A DNA stretch of 64,000 nucleotides from positions 496,001 through 560,000 of the forward strand of contig NZ_AP026802.1 of assembly GCF_033095985.1 (NCBI RefSeq), written 5' to 3'. This document shows, piece by piece, positions 1 to 8,333 of the stretch (its first letter is position 1; every line of letters begins with the position of its first letter). A program made the translations under genes and the position numbers. A model generated the notes under the pieces. The model had not been told where the DNA came from, made no database searches, and saw nothing but the letters and a program-made list of their open reading frames with translations. This DNA comes from Xylocopilactobacillus apicola. GTDB lineage: Bacteria; Bacillota; Bacilli; Lactobacillales; Lactobacillaceae.

Positions 1-1177
1 CGTCCGTATTAAAAACGATGATTTCATTCGCTTTTAGCTTTAAAAAGTCAGCGATTTTCTTCTTAATCATGTTTTCAATGCCGTCAGCCATCTCGTTAGC
101 TGCTTTGAAGCGAGCAAGAATGTCTTCATAGACATTGTCAGTAATACTACCGCCTAGAGTATCGTGAGGCTGACACTCTAATAATTTTTTCCAAAGATTG
201 ATGATCAATCCTGAGCCGATTTTTACTCCAACTTTACGACCGATTACAGCTAGTGGTTCCACCCTTTTTAGAATTTTTTGTTCTAATTCATAGTTTTCTT
301 GTTTAATCCGATGTCTTAGCGAACCAATTGAGCGGTGCACCCTCGCGTAGGTAGGAAGTCTCAACTCTCCTTGATACGATGGCAGCTCCTTAATATTATT
401 TCTAAGTTCGTTAATAAATTCTGGATAACTGCTAATTGTTGTGTGGTATTTGCTGATTTGATTAAGATCCTTGATAGTTTGGACCTCATTATGAATGATG
501 TTCATCTGGTCAATTCCTGAAGGCATTAAGATCATTTGATTATCTTTGTGCTCAACAGCAAATTTGACTGCTGGATCATAGCGTTGTTCAACAAACTCTT
601 TTAGATTTCTTTTGCTTTCTGGGGTGATTTGACCAGTGAAATATCCAAACGGGAAGTTAGCTGCGATGACAGTTTTATTTGACAATCCTCGCCAGTTGAA
701 GTAAAGAGATTTCAATTGATGATCATAATTCGTCCCACGCCAAAATACGAAATTATCGATCCCGACTTGCCTTAAAATGGTCGGCAATTGAGCTGTAAAT
801 CCAAAGGTATCAGGTAGATACCCCACCATCATAGCTTCACCATATTGTTGATTTGCTTCCTGAATGCCAATCACCAGGTTGCGAATCATTGATTCAGCAT
901 CTGGAATTATACCGTCAGTTTGGGTATACCAGGGGCCGATAAATAATTGTTTACTTTGAACAAGTCTTTTAATGCGATTCCTTGCTTCGGGGTGAATATC
1001 AATGTAATCATCAATAATGGAAGTTTGACCATCGAAAGTGAAATTGGCTTCGGGATGCGTCTCTAGTTCGTCGAGTGCTTCTGTAAATACTTGATCACTT
1101 AAAACGAGGGCATCGGTCGTTGTGAAATACCATTCTCGGTCCCAATGAGTATGGTTTACAAAATATACTTCAGTCAT
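1..1177 (-). CDS. GH38 alpha-mannosidase, N-terminal part (cut by window edge)
   Basis: This is the first 392 codons of a glycoside hydrolase family 38 alpha-mannosidase; the rest lies beyond the left edge. The N-terminus carries the family's metal-binding motif HTHWDREW (H11, D13), and LPDTFGF near residue 123 holds the expected nucleophile Asp. The ATG at 1177 lies two bases after the stop of the PTS IIC gene, so the two are co-transcribed and probably translationally coupled. With an upstream fructose-type PTS, the likely role is cytoplasmic hydrolysis of a phosphorylated alpha-mannoside, as in the MngA/MngB mannosylglycerate system or the N-glycan mannoside loci of streptococci and enterococci. 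The exact substrate cannot be read from the sequence. Confidence 0.88.
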   Translation of the reverse strand, partial: MTEVYFVNHTHWDREWYFTTTDALVLSDQVFTEALDELETHPEANFTFDGQTSIIDDYIDIHPEARNRIKRLVQSKQLFIGPWYTQTDGIIPDAESMIRNLVIGIQEANQQYGEAMMVGYLPDTFGFTAQLPTILRQVGIDNFVFWRGTNYDHQLKSLYFNWRGLSNKTVIAANFPFGYFTGQITPESKRNLKEFVEQRYDPAVKFAVEHKDNQMILMPSGIDQMNIIHNEVQTIKDLNQISKYHTTISSYPEFINELRNNIKELPSYQGELRLPTYARVHRSIGSLRHRIKQENYELEQKILKRVEPLAVIGRKVGVKIGSGLIINLWKKLLECQPHDTLGGSITDNVYEDILARFKAANEMADGIENMIKKKIADFLKLKANEIIVFNTD

Positions 1178-1179
1178 TA

Positions 1180-2220
1180 TTAGCCTTCTTGAGCGATTTT
1201 TTGATCACGGTGCATCAATTTTTTAATTAAATTACACATTAATGCACCAATTACAACTCCTACAATAATAGAAATACAATAAAGTAAGATGTTAGAAGCA
1301 AACGGTACTGCCATAAATGTTGAAAGAGCCGTCTTTTGACTTACTCCAAAAAATGAATTTAGTCCGCTAGCAATCGCAGAACCAACCATACAGCTAGGAA
1401 TTACAGCGATCGGGTCTGAAACAGCAAACGGAATCGCCCCCTCTGTTAAGGCAATGATTCCGAGGATTAAAGCAGTTTTTCCGTTTTCTTTTTCCTCGTC
1501 GTCGTAGTATTTTTTGCCGATAAAGCAGGCAAGAGCCATTATTAGCGGCGGAATGCCAATTGCAATAAAGCACGCTGTACTGATAGCGTAACCGCCGGAT
1601 GTATAGGCGGCCATACTGAATGTGTAGGCGACTTTGTTAATTGGACCACCCATATCAGTTGCCATCATTGCTCCAATAATCATTGAGACAAGGATTTGAT
1701 TTTGTCCACTCATACTGGTTAGCCAGCCGGTTAAACCTTCCTGCATTGATCTAACAGGGGCTCCAAAAATATAAAACATGAATAGTCCGCCAACTAATAC
1801 TGAAATTAAAGGGATTACGGTAATTGATTTTAAAGAAATTAAAGAAGCTGGCATTGGTAACTTTTTAAGCCATTGGATTAAATAACCTTCAAATACTCCG
1901 ACAATCATTCCGCCTAAAAATCCCATCTTTAGTTGAACAGAAACTAAACCTACAATGAATGCTGGAGCTAAACCAGGTCGATCAGCAATTGAATATGAGA
2001 TGTATGCGGCGATCATTACGGGAATGAAATTTAATCCTTGCTGTCCAATCATTCTCAAAACGCCCCAGATGTTGCTAGTTTGATTCCAAACATTTTGTCC
2101 GCCGCCGACAACCGCGATTGAGACTATTAAACCTGCAGCTGCGACCAATGGTATCATATAAGATACACCAGTTTGAAAATGTCCGACTAAATCTCGCCCA
2201 AACTGTTTTACTTTATCCAT
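1180..2220 (-). CDS. PTS fructose/mannosylglycerate-type EIIC permease
   Basis: A 346-residue integral membrane protein with about nine or ten hydrophobic segments and the Gly/Pro-rich loop typical of fructose-family IIC (residues 185-215, ATDMGGPINKVAY). It forms the translocation channel of a sugar PTS and needs the separate IIB and IIA proteins encoded just upstream. In MngA and FruA the three domains are fused; here they are three genes. The gene is fourth in the operon, 20 bases after IIB, and is followed two bases later by the alpha-mannosidase, which points to a mannoside substrate rather than fructose. The transport specificity is inferred from context only. Confidence 0.88.
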   Translation of the reverse strand: MDKVKQFGRDLVGHFQTGVSYMIPLVAAAGLIVSIAVVGGGQNVWNQTSNIWGVLRMIGQQGLNFIPVMIAAYISYSIADRPGLAPAFIVGLVSVQLKMGFLGGMIVGVFEGYLIQWLKKLPMPASLISLKSITVIPLISVLVGGLFMFYIFGAPVRSMQEGLTGWLTSMSGQNQILVSMIIGAMMATDMGGPINKVAYTFSMAAYTSGGYAISTACFIAIGIPPLIMALACFIGKKYYDDEEKENGKTALILGIIALTEGAIPFAVSDPIAVIPSCMVGSAIASGLNSFFGVSQKTALSTFMAVPFASNILLYCISIIVGVVIGALMCNLIKKLMHRDQKIAQEG

Positions 2221-2240
2221 GAAAACTCTCCCTTTTGTAT

Positions 2241-2555
2241 TTATTCATCTAACAATTCATGGGCTTTAGCGATTGCTTTGGCCCCGTCTTTAACAACTTC
2301 TGAAGTTCCAATTTTTAAGATTTTTTTTCCTTCGAAGCGCTCTTCATCACGGACCGTTGTATCTACTGCAAAAATCACAGCATCGGCCTCTTCGATGTCT
2401 TTAGGTTTTAATTTGTTTTCAATTCCCATGGCACCTTGGGTCTCTACTTTCATTTCATCACAATTTTTCTTGGCATATTTTTTTAAATTTTGTGCTGCCA
2501 TATAAGTATGGGCAACTCCTGCAATACATGCTGATACTCCTACAAATTTAGCCAT
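2241..2555 (-). CDS. PTS fructose-type EIIB component
   Basis: A 104-residue soluble IIB domain of the fructose family. The phosphorylated cysteine is C10 in the loop SACIAGVAHTYMAA, which corresponds to the family's CPTGIAHT motif with Pro-Thr replaced by Ile-Ala. IIB takes phosphate from IIA and passes it to the sugar bound by IIC. It lies 15 bases after the IIA gene, with an AAGGAGA-type ribosome site. The full-length stand-alone domain starts directly at the first beta strand (MAKFVGVSAC), so the start is well supported. Confidence 0.9.
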   Translation of the reverse strand: MAKFVGVSACIAGVAHTYMAAQNLKKYAKKNCDEMKVETQGAMGIENKLKPKDIEEADAVIFAVDTTVRDEERFEGKKILKIGTSEVVKDGAKAIAKAHELLDE

Positions 2556-2570
2556 TTTTATATCTCCTTA

Positions 2571-3029
2571 TTAATCTTTTGAAAAAATTTCTACTAGTTT
2601 TTGGGGATCATTTTCTTTTTTGATTGTTGCAACAAAATCATCATCCATCAATTTTCCAGACAATTTTGCTAGCATTTTTAAATGATCTTTTCCTACGTCG
2701 TCAGAGCGTACGGCCATTAGAAAAATAATATCTACTGGACTTCCATCAAGTGAATTCCATTCCAATGGAGTCTGATTTTTTGCGAATATAAAAGAAGCCT
2801 CTTTAACGCTACTACTTTTCCCGTGAGGAATTGCAATATTGTTTCCAATCCCAGTTGTTGTTAAACTTTCACGTTCCATTACGTCTGCAGAAAACTTCTT
2901 GCTGTCTGTGACGATGCCATTTTCTTCCAATTTTTGCGACATCTTGTTAATCGCATCTTTTTTGGAAGTGGCGTTTAATCCAATTAAAATATTTTTGGCT
3001 GTCAAAAAATTTTCTGCCAAATCATTCAC
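2571..3029 (-). CDS. PTS fructose/mannitol-type EIIA component
   Basis: A 152-residue IIA domain of the PTS_EIIA_2 family. The active His is H69 in NIAIPHGKSS, preceded by the conserved TTTGIGNN segment. It accepts phosphate from HPr and donates it to the cysteine of the neighbouring IIB. The start overlaps the end of the PRD activator by eight bases, showing tight operon coupling. Because the activator carries its own IIA-like domain, phosphorylation state is likely shared between the transporter and its regulator. Confidence 0.9.
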   Translation of the reverse strand: MNDLAENFLTAKNILIGLNATSKKDAINKMSQKLEENGIVTDSKKFSADVMERESLTTTGIGNNIAIPHGKSSSVKEASFIFAKNQTPLEWNSLDGSPVDIIFLMAVRSDDVGKDHLKMLAKLSGKLMDDDFVATIKKENDPQKLVEIFSKD

Positions 3030-4911
3030 CTCTTAACAAATTGATAATTGCCTCTATATTTTCTGCGTGAACCATTTTCTTTAATGTCTGTTTGTTATCT
3101 AAAATTTTGTTTAAATGCTCATACAACTCATTAATTTCATCCTTAACATCTTCATTCATCGCTAAAAAGAAGACGATGTTTACTTTTCCTTTATCCCAGA
3201 TTACCTTTTGCTTATTGATATAAACTGCAATACAAGGCTTTTTCACAAATTCAATTGCAGCATGGGGAATCGCTACTAAGTGGATTTCGGTGCTTGCAAG
3301 TTTTTCGCGTTTGATCGCAGATTGTGCGATGCCATTAATTGCATATTTATTTTCTATCAATTTTTGCCCCAGAAAATTGATTACATTTTCTTGAGTCCGT
3401 TCTTGATTGTCGATGAAAATCAAACGATGATCAATCAAGTTCATAAAAGCTTGAGAACAAGAAATGTTTTTGGACAATTGGTCAATTTTTTGATTTATTC
3501 TTTCAAGTGAGGGATTGTCTAAAAAGGGCGGAACAACGACGATAGGAATTTGTGCAAGATCAATATTGATTGTGCTAATTACTAAATCTTCTTTGATCGG
3601 TTCTTCAAGCAATTCTTGAATCGAGATGACTCGTTTGATTTCGATTTGATCGGAGTAGTATTTATTTAGCCGTTGTTCTAGTAATCTAGCAGTTCCTAAT
3701 CCTGTACTGCAGATTAAAACTACTTTGATTTTATTAACGTTACCTTTACGCTCATAATACGTTTCAAAGTGCAGGGCAATGAAAGCTACTTCATCATCAT
3801 TTGTTTTTACCCCAAAAGATTTAGCCAACTTTAAACTAAGTTCGCTAGCCTTGTTGTATGAATAGGGGAAGAATTTTTTAATTTTTTGAGTATAGGGATT
3901 TCGGATCCTAAGTCCCAAATTTAAGCGACTAAGTGCGGGCATTAAGTGTAAGGTTAAATTGTTGATCAAACCATTATCAAATTCGTCCAAATTACTTTTT
4001 AAGAAATTAGATAAATCATCATTTTCCATTAATTGATTGTGAGGATCTGCAATGGGATCCTTTTTGGTCGCAACAATATGAATGTTGATGTAGCTGATTT
4101 CTTCTGGTGGAATTGAAAATTTAAATTCTTTTTCTAAAATCGAAACTAAATTGAACGTTCTGGGATCGATCGAACAATTTATCTTGTTTTTTGATAAGAC
4201 AACGCCTTTTTTAATTCTTTCAATTGCGATAACTAAATGAATTGCTAAAGATTGGTACTCATAGTCACTAAACTTAATTTGACTATTCTTTTCAAATTCA
4301 TTAAGAGCTTTTATAACTTTTTTCAGGTTTTGAGGACTGAAGAAGCTTAAAATCTTAGACGGGAGCTCAATTTTGAGATCATGATTGATACTATTAGGGC
4401 GATATTTGGCATCGCCCCAATAAATATCAACAAGTTTGGACATTAAATTTCTTTTTATTTGTTCACTTGCTGAGATAAATACGCCAAAACGATTACTGGT
4501 AAGTTTTGCATCGAATTTTTGCAAATTAACTTTTATTTCCTTCAAATCAGACTCTAAAGTACTGCGACTAACATAAAATTGATCGGCTAAATCTTGAATT
4601 GTTATTGGATGATTGTTCATTAACAGTTCAGAAAATAAGGAAATAATTCTTTGTTCCTTATAATCTTTACTTTGATCACTTAAAAGTCCATTAATTTTAT
4701 TAGCTAATAAATCCGTGTTACCGGTAAAATAAATTCCAACATTTCGTTTTCTTACGATTTGAACACCATAATCAGAAATGTCTTTTTGGAGTTGATCAAG
4801 TAATTTAGAAACTGTTTTTTTAGATTTACCAACTAACTTTTCAAGCTCTGAATAGTTGGAAATTTTATCCTGTAATATTTGCTTGGCGATCCTTAACTCT
4901 TGCTTATTAAT
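3022..4911 (-). CDS. PRD-containing transcriptional activator (BglG/MtlR/LicR type), probable AUU start
   Basis: A PTS-controlled activator. Order of domains: two N-terminal winged-helix/HTH segments (about the first 140 residues), two PRD modules with conserved His, an EIIB-like domain with the P-loop Cys in LICSTGLGTARLLEQ, and a C-terminal EIIA-like domain with AIPHAA. It presumably switches on the downstream IIA-IIB-IIC-mannosidase genes when the sugar drains phosphate from the PTS. Start choice: a perfect AGGAGGTGAG site (4925-4915) sits just before an in-frame ATT at 4911, and a -10 box TATAAT (4942-4937) overlaps the next upstream ATG at 4938, which would then not be transcribed. The protein from ATT begins NKQELRIAKQIL, directly at the HTH as expected of the family. 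Alternatives are ATG 4938 or GTG 4980. Confidence 0.85.
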   Translation of the reverse strand: MNKQELRIAKQILQDKISNYSELEKLVGKSKKTVSKLLDQLQKDISDYGVQIVRKRNVGIYFTGNTDLLANKINGLLSDQSKDYKEQRIISLFSELLMNNHPITIQDLADQFYVSRSTLESDLKEIKVNLQKFDAKLTSNRFGVFISASEQIKRNLMSKLVDIYWGDAKYRPNSINHDLKIELPSKILSFFSPQNLKKVIKALNEFEKNSQIKFSDYEYQSLAIHLVIAIERIKKGVVLSKNKINCSIDPRTFNLVSILEKEFKFSIPPEEISYINIHIVATKKDPIADPHNQLMENDDLSNFLKSNLDEFDNGLINNLTLHLMPALSRLNLGLRIRNPYTQKIKKFFPYSYNKASELSLKLAKSFGVKTNDDEVAFIALHFETYYERKGNVNKIKVVLICSTGLGTARLLEQRLNKYYSDQIEIKRVISIQELLEEPIKEDLVISTINIDLAQIPIVVVPPFLDNPSLERINQKIDQLSKNISCSQAFMNLIDHRLIFIDNQERTQENVINFLGQKLIENKYAINGIAQSAIKREKLASTEIHLVAIPHAAIEFVKKPCIAVYINKQKVIWDKGKVNIVFFLAMNEDVKDEINELYEHLNKILDNKQTLKKMVHAENIEAIINLLRGE

Positions 4912-4936
4912 TTTCTCACCTCCTGTATACGCTTTC

Positions 4937-4964
4937 ATTATAACCGTTGATGATAAAGAGTCAT
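4937..4964 (-). promoter_or_regulatory. Promoter of the mannoside PTS operon
   Basis: Reading the minus strand there is ATGACT (4964-4959), a 16-base spacer and a perfect TATAAT (4942-4937). The start site would fall near 4930, leaving about 20 bases of leader that contain only the AGGAGG ribosome site. The -35 is a four-of-six match. Its position inside the longest open frame is the argument against the upstream start codons. Confidence 0.5.
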
Positions 4965-5045
4965 ACATGATAAAGTGCACTTATAAAAGGGGAAAAATTA
5001 CTTGTTGATGATGTTATTCGTAGGTAAATCGACTCGTATTAATTA

Positions 5046-5054
5046 TGGTATAAT
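5046..5054 (+). promoter_or_regulatory. Extended -10 promoter of the small membrane protein gene
   Basis: TGGTATAAT is a consensus extended -10 element (TGn plus TATAAT) 30 bases before the chosen start codon. No good -35 is seen at 16-18 bases upstream, which is common for extended -10 promoters. It overlaps the TTG that would give a longer reading frame, supporting the later ATG at 5084. Confidence 0.5.
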
Positions 5055-5083
5055 TGAAGAAATTAGTTTTGGGGGAAATTTTA

Positions 5084-5380
5084 ATGATTGGGACAATTCT
5101 TGCTTATGTATATGCGGCAGTGATGGCGATTAGCACTTGTGGGGTGATGTTTTCAGACAAGAAAATGCCGGTTTGGTTGTTTATTTTAAATCTTGTAGCG
5201 TCGCTGTTAATAGCATTTCAGTCGCAAGGCCTTATTTGGTTGATCATCGGATTATCATTAGTTTTGGTGGCGGCAGTTTTAAACGGAGAATACGTATTCG
5301 GCAAAGTTCATCCGAGTCATTTCCTTGTTCGACTGATCATTTCACTAATTATTGTTTTAATGGTTTATAAGAAAATTTAG
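5084..5380 (+). CDS. Small membrane protein of unknown function
   Basis: A 98-residue protein made almost wholly of four hydrophobic segments, so probably a four-helix inner-membrane protein with short loops. The ATG at 5084 has a GGGGGA ribosome site at proper distance and lies behind an extended -10 promoter; the TTG at 5054 is the last base region of that promoter and is not a credible start. No family is recognised. It stands alone between the PTS activator (divergent) and the alarmone synthetase gene. Confidence 0.65.
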   Translation: MIGTILAYVYAAVMAISTCGVMFSDKKMPVWLFILNLVASLLIAFQSQGLIWLIIGLSLVLVAAVLNGEYVFGKVHPSHFLVRLIISLIIVLMVYKKI

Positions 5381-5482
5381 ATCCAAGCAAACTTTTTAAA
5401 TCAAAATTAATACTACTTCTGACTGATGGAGATTTCCTTGGAATATGGTAAGGTTAAGCAGAAAAAAACTTAGGAGTTTGAA

Positions 5483-6175
5483 GTGATTAATCAACGTAAT
5501 AATTTTATTAACCTATCACGGATTCGCCAGGAATTTAAACATGTGATTTCAGAAGATGAGATGAATAATATTGAAGGTTTCGTTCGGACATATCAGAGAT
5601 ATCAAGCTGGTGCCAATGAGATCGGGACTAAGCTGAGTAATTTGGATGACGATTTTCGCCTTACTTACGACTACGCGCCAATTCATTCCATGGAATCCCG
5701 GATGAAGTCGCCAGAAAGCATTATCGAGAAATTAGTGCGAAAACAATTGCCCGTAAGCGTGGATAATATTAAAGAAAATATCTTTGATATCGCTGGAATT
5801 CGCGTCATAACTAGCTATATTGATGATGTATACTCGGTTGCTGATTTATTAAAAAAACAGAGCGACATTACGGTTTTAAAAGAAAAAGATTACATTAAAA
5901 ATCCGAAAAGCAATGGTTATCGAAGTTTACATGTAATTTTTTCAGTCCCAGTGTTTCAAACTGATGGCGTCTATGATGTTCCAGTAGAAGTTCAATTTCG
6001 AACAATTGGGATGGATTTTTGGGCGAGTTTAGAGCATGAACTAGTTTATAAAAATAATTTGGATTCTGAGACCAAGAAGCAATATCAAACAGATCTTGAG
6101 CACTATGCCGCTGAACTTAGCGATATGGATCGAAAAATGCGTGATATTTTTAAAGATCTGCATCCACAAAATTGA
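5483..6175 (+). CDS. relP: Small alarmone synthetase (RelP/YwaC-like GTP pyrophosphokinase)
   Basis: A 230-residue single-domain (p)ppGpp synthetase that transfers pyrophosphate from ATP to GDP or GTP. Conserved points seen are the basic SRMKSPESIIEKL substrate segment, the metal-binding Asp in FDIAGIRV, the GYRSLH G-loop region and the VEVQFRTIGMDFWASLEH strand-helix with catalytic Glu. It lacks the HD hydrolase, TGS and ACT domains of long Rel. The wording of these motifs is closer to B. subtilis YwaC (RelP) than to YjbM (RelQ), so the symbol is a judgement. GTG start at 5483 with TAGGAGT upstream. A full-length Rel is encoded at about 50.2 kb, so the cell has at least two alarmone synthetases. 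Confidence 0.87.
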   Translation: MINQRNNFINLSRIRQEFKHVISEDEMNNIEGFVRTYQRYQAGANEIGTKLSNLDDDFRLTYDYAPIHSMESRMKSPESIIEKLVRKQLPVSVDNIKENIFDIAGIRVITSYIDDVYSVADLLKKQSDITVLKEKDYIKNPKSNGYRSLHVIFSVPVFQTDGVYDVPVEVQFRTIGMDFWASLEHELVYKNNLDSETKKQYQTDLEHYAAELSDMDRKMRDIFKDLHPQN

Positions 6176-6180
6176 AAACA

Positions 6181-6212
6181 AAATAGCCAAGCAAATTTCT
6201 GCTTGGCTATTT
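6181..6212. terminator. Bidirectional intrinsic terminator
   Basis: A perfect 13-base stem (AAATAGCCAAGCA pairing with TGCTTGGCTATTT) around a six-base loop lies between the convergent alarmone synthetase and the 116-residue hypothetical gene. The A/T-rich flanks allow it to act in both directions. Confidence 0.8.
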
Positions 6213-6228
6213 ATTATGGGGAATTACT

Positions 6229-6579
6229 TTAAATTTTCTTTGACACATCATCCCAGTCTTTAGTTTCAGGAACGATGCCCTTTTGCCAGAAATCAAGGAA
6301 CATCTTAATGCATTCCTCCTCGGAGATGCCTTCAATTCTAAAAATTTGCATTGTGTCGTCAGGCCGCGAAAAAACGGCTTCGGCTACGAAAACGGCGTCT
6401 TTAAATCCGCCTAGAGCTTGAATAAGTGTACACTCATTAATGGGGTCTTCGGGCTCAAGAACGATAAAAGTAGCATCTGGTTTAGTAAGCTCGTGAATAA
6501 TGTCTTCGATTAATTCGCCAGAAATTTGAGAGTTTTTGTAGACTTTTTCCTCCAAAGTAATAGTAAATCGATTTTTCAT
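6229..6579 (-). CDS. Conserved-looking hypothetical protein, 116 residues
   Basis: I do not recognise this protein. It is acidic, soluble, without signal peptide, cysteines limited to two, and has a pattern of alternating strands and helices (for example TFIVLEPEDPIN and EEECIKMFLDFW). Its ATG lies one base after the stop of the 2-hydroxyacid dehydrogenase gene, so it is the second gene of a two-gene operon and probably coupled to it in translation. Full coding potential and the operon position argue that it is real. Confidence 0.65.
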   Translation of the reverse strand: MKNRFTITLEEKVYKNSQISGELIEDIIHELTKPDATFIVLEPEDPINECTLIQALGGFKDAVFVAEAVFSRPDDTMQIFRIEGISEEECIKMFLDFWQKGIVPETKDWDDVSKKI

Positions 6580-6580
6580 A

Positions 6581-7534
6581 TTAGTTCACCGCAGGGACCG
6601 CTTCGCCGCGGATCACTTTCATTACGTTATCAACAACAACTTCTGCCATTGCGTTGCGTGCTTCAATGGTAGCGTTACCTAAATGAGGAGTTAAAACAAC
6701 ATTTTTCATTGATTTTAATTCTTCGCTTACTGCGGGCTCGTGTTCGTACACATCTAGCGCTGCTCCTGCAATTTCCTTATTTTTTAGCGCTGAAACAAGA
6801 GCCGCTTCGTCGACAATTGGGCCTCTGGCAGCATTAATTAAATAGGCGCTGTCTTTCATTTGTGCAAAAACATTTTGATCAAATTGATGCTTGTTATCAT
6901 CAGTTAAAGGAGAATTAAGTGAAATAAAATCAGATGTCTTCACTAATTCGTCGAACTCCAGGTACGATAGATTTAACACCCGCTCTTGTTCAGGTTTTAA
7001 GCGCCGCGGCTGCCAGTAGAAGACGTTCATTGAGAAGCTTTGAGCAAGGTTTGCCACAGCTTTGCCAATGTTTCCAAGACCAACGATTCCGAGGTTCTTA
7101 CCTGCAATTTCATGACCTAAGAAGAACAAAGGGCGCCACCCATCAAAGCCGGTGCTGCGCATTAATTGGTCGCCTTCGACGAGACGGTGGCTGATTGAAA
7201 GGATTAACCCGATGGTCACTTCAGCGACGGAAGTGGTGGAGACGATCGGCGTGTTGGTAACGCAAATTCCTTTTTTGCGCGCATAAGCAGTATCAATGTT
7301 GTTGAAGCCGGATGCGAAATTCGCGATTAATTTGAGTTTTGGGGCATGATCGATGATGTTTTTATCCACTTTTGTCGAAAGAGCGGTGATTAAAAAATCT
7401 GCGTCGGCGACCTCTTCAATGAGTTCAGCCTCGGTGATTAATTTCGAACCATTAAAGGTCTTGACAGTTAGCTTATTTTTTTCTAATTTAGTTGTAGCAA
7501 TTTCTGGGATTCGATCAGTTATATAAACTTTCAA
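6581..7534 (-). CDS. NAD(P)-dependent 2-hydroxyacid dehydrogenase
   Basis: A 317-residue member of the D-isomer-specific 2-hydroxyacid dehydrogenase family. The Rossmann motif is GIVGLGNIGKAVA (about residues 150-162), the catalytic Arg lies in NAARGPIVDE (near residue 234), the Glu in the helix that follows and the catalytic His in LTPHLGNAT (near residue 283). It reduces an alpha-keto acid such as glyoxylate, hydroxypyruvate or a branched-chain keto acid in the cytoplasm; the substrate cannot be fixed. D-lactate dehydrogenase is less likely because the substrate-loop wording is nearer to glyoxylate reductase. It leads a two-gene minus-strand operon with the 116-residue protein. Confidence 0.85.
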   Translation of the reverse strand: MKVYITDRIPEIATTKLEKNKLTVKTFNGSKLITEAELIEEVADADFLITALSTKVDKNIIDHAPKLKLIANFASGFNNIDTAYARKKGICVTNTPIVSTTSVAEVTIGLILSISHRLVEGDQLMRSTGFDGWRPLFFLGHEIAGKNLGIVGLGNIGKAVANLAQSFSMNVFYWQPRRLKPEQERVLNLSYLEFDELVKTSDFISLNSPLTDDNKHQFDQNVFAQMKDSAYLINAARGPIVDEAALVSALKNKEIAGAALDVYEHEPAVSEELKSMKNVVLTPHLGNATIEARNAMAEVVVDNVMKVIRGEAVPAVN

Positions 7535-7581
7535 TTTTTAAGTTTTCCTTTCATTCAACATAAATTAAATATAGAATACCA

Positions 7582-7591
7582 GTATTAATAC
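7582..7591. promoter_or_regulatory. Palindrome in a divergent intergenic region, possible operator
   Basis: GTATTAATAC is a perfect 10-base palindrome, extended by imperfect CCAG/CCTG flanks, in the 91-base gap between the dehydrogenase gene and the ABC exporter genes. Its central place between divergent genes fits an operator for a dimeric regulator, but no regulator gene is adjacent. Confidence 0.3.
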
Positions 7592-7625
7592 CTGATAAAA
7601 AGACTTATTTTCTGGAGGTGTGAAG

Positions 7626-8327
7626 ATGCATTACATAGAAGTGACGCACAGCTTTAAGAGATATCAAATGGGAGATTCAACAATTGTTGCAAATAATGAT
7701 TTGAATTTTCACATTGAAAAAGGCGAGCTGGCGGTGATTTTGGGCGCTTCTGGCGCGGGAAAATCAACACTTTTAAATATTTTAGGTGGTATGGATAATA
7801 ACGATGAAGGAGATGTGATCATTGATGGCAACAATATCGCTAACTATGATGCTCGTCAATTGACAACCTATCGGCGCAATGATGTCGGATTTGTTTTCCA
7901 ATTTTACAATTTAGTTGAAAATTTGACGGCCAAAGAAAACGTTGAGCTGGCTTCGGAGATTGTTAGAGATGCCCTTGACCCCGAACAAACTTTAAAAGAC
8001 GTCGGACTAGAAAATCGAATCAATAATTTTCCGGCACAACTTTCTGGCGGCGAACAGCAGCGGGTAGCGATTGCGCGGGCAGTGGCAAAGAATCCGAAGA
8101 TTTTACTTTGCGACGAACCAACTGGCGCCCTCGATTATGAAACAGGTAAACAAGTTCTTCAAATTATTCAAGATATGAGCCGTAATCGCGGGGCCACAGT
8201 TATTATTGTGACTCACAATGCAGCAATTGCGCCGATTGGCGATCGAGTGATTCGAATGCGCGACGCGAAGATTGAGAAAATTGAAGAGCAATCAAATCCA
8301 AAGTCGATCCAGGATTTGACTTGGTAA
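7626..8327 (+). CDS. ABC transporter ATP-binding protein (MacB/LolD type)
   Basis: A 233-residue ATPase of the MacB/LolD class. The Walker A motif is [12 protein letters not shown], the Q-loop is VFQFYNL, the signature is [14 protein letters not shown], Walker B is [12 protein letters not shown] and the H-loop is VTHN. The ATG at 7626 is preferred over GTG 7620 because the GGAGGTG ribosome site is then seven bases away. It forms a two-gene operon with the following FtsX-type permease, six bases downstream. Such pairs usually export or extract lipids, peptides or antibiotics rather than import nutrients; no dedicated two-component system lies next to it. Confidence 0.9.
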   Translation: MHYIEVTHSFKRYQMGDSTIVANNDLNFHIEKGELAVILGASGAGKSTLLNILGGMDNNDEGDVIIDGNNIANYDARQLTTYRRNDVGFVFQFYNLVENLTAKENVELASEIVRDALDPEQTLKDVGLENRINNFPAQLSGGEQQRVAIARAVAKNPKILLCDEPTGALDYETGKQVLQIIQDMSRNRGATVIIVTHNAAIAPIGDRVIRMRDAKIEKIEEQSNPKSIQDLTW

Positions 8328-8333
8328 TCTGCG

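Noticed and set aside
335-520. Open frame on the plus strand opposite the alpha-mannosidase
   Set aside because: Antisense to a gene with clear family motifs; no ribosome site or recognisable product.
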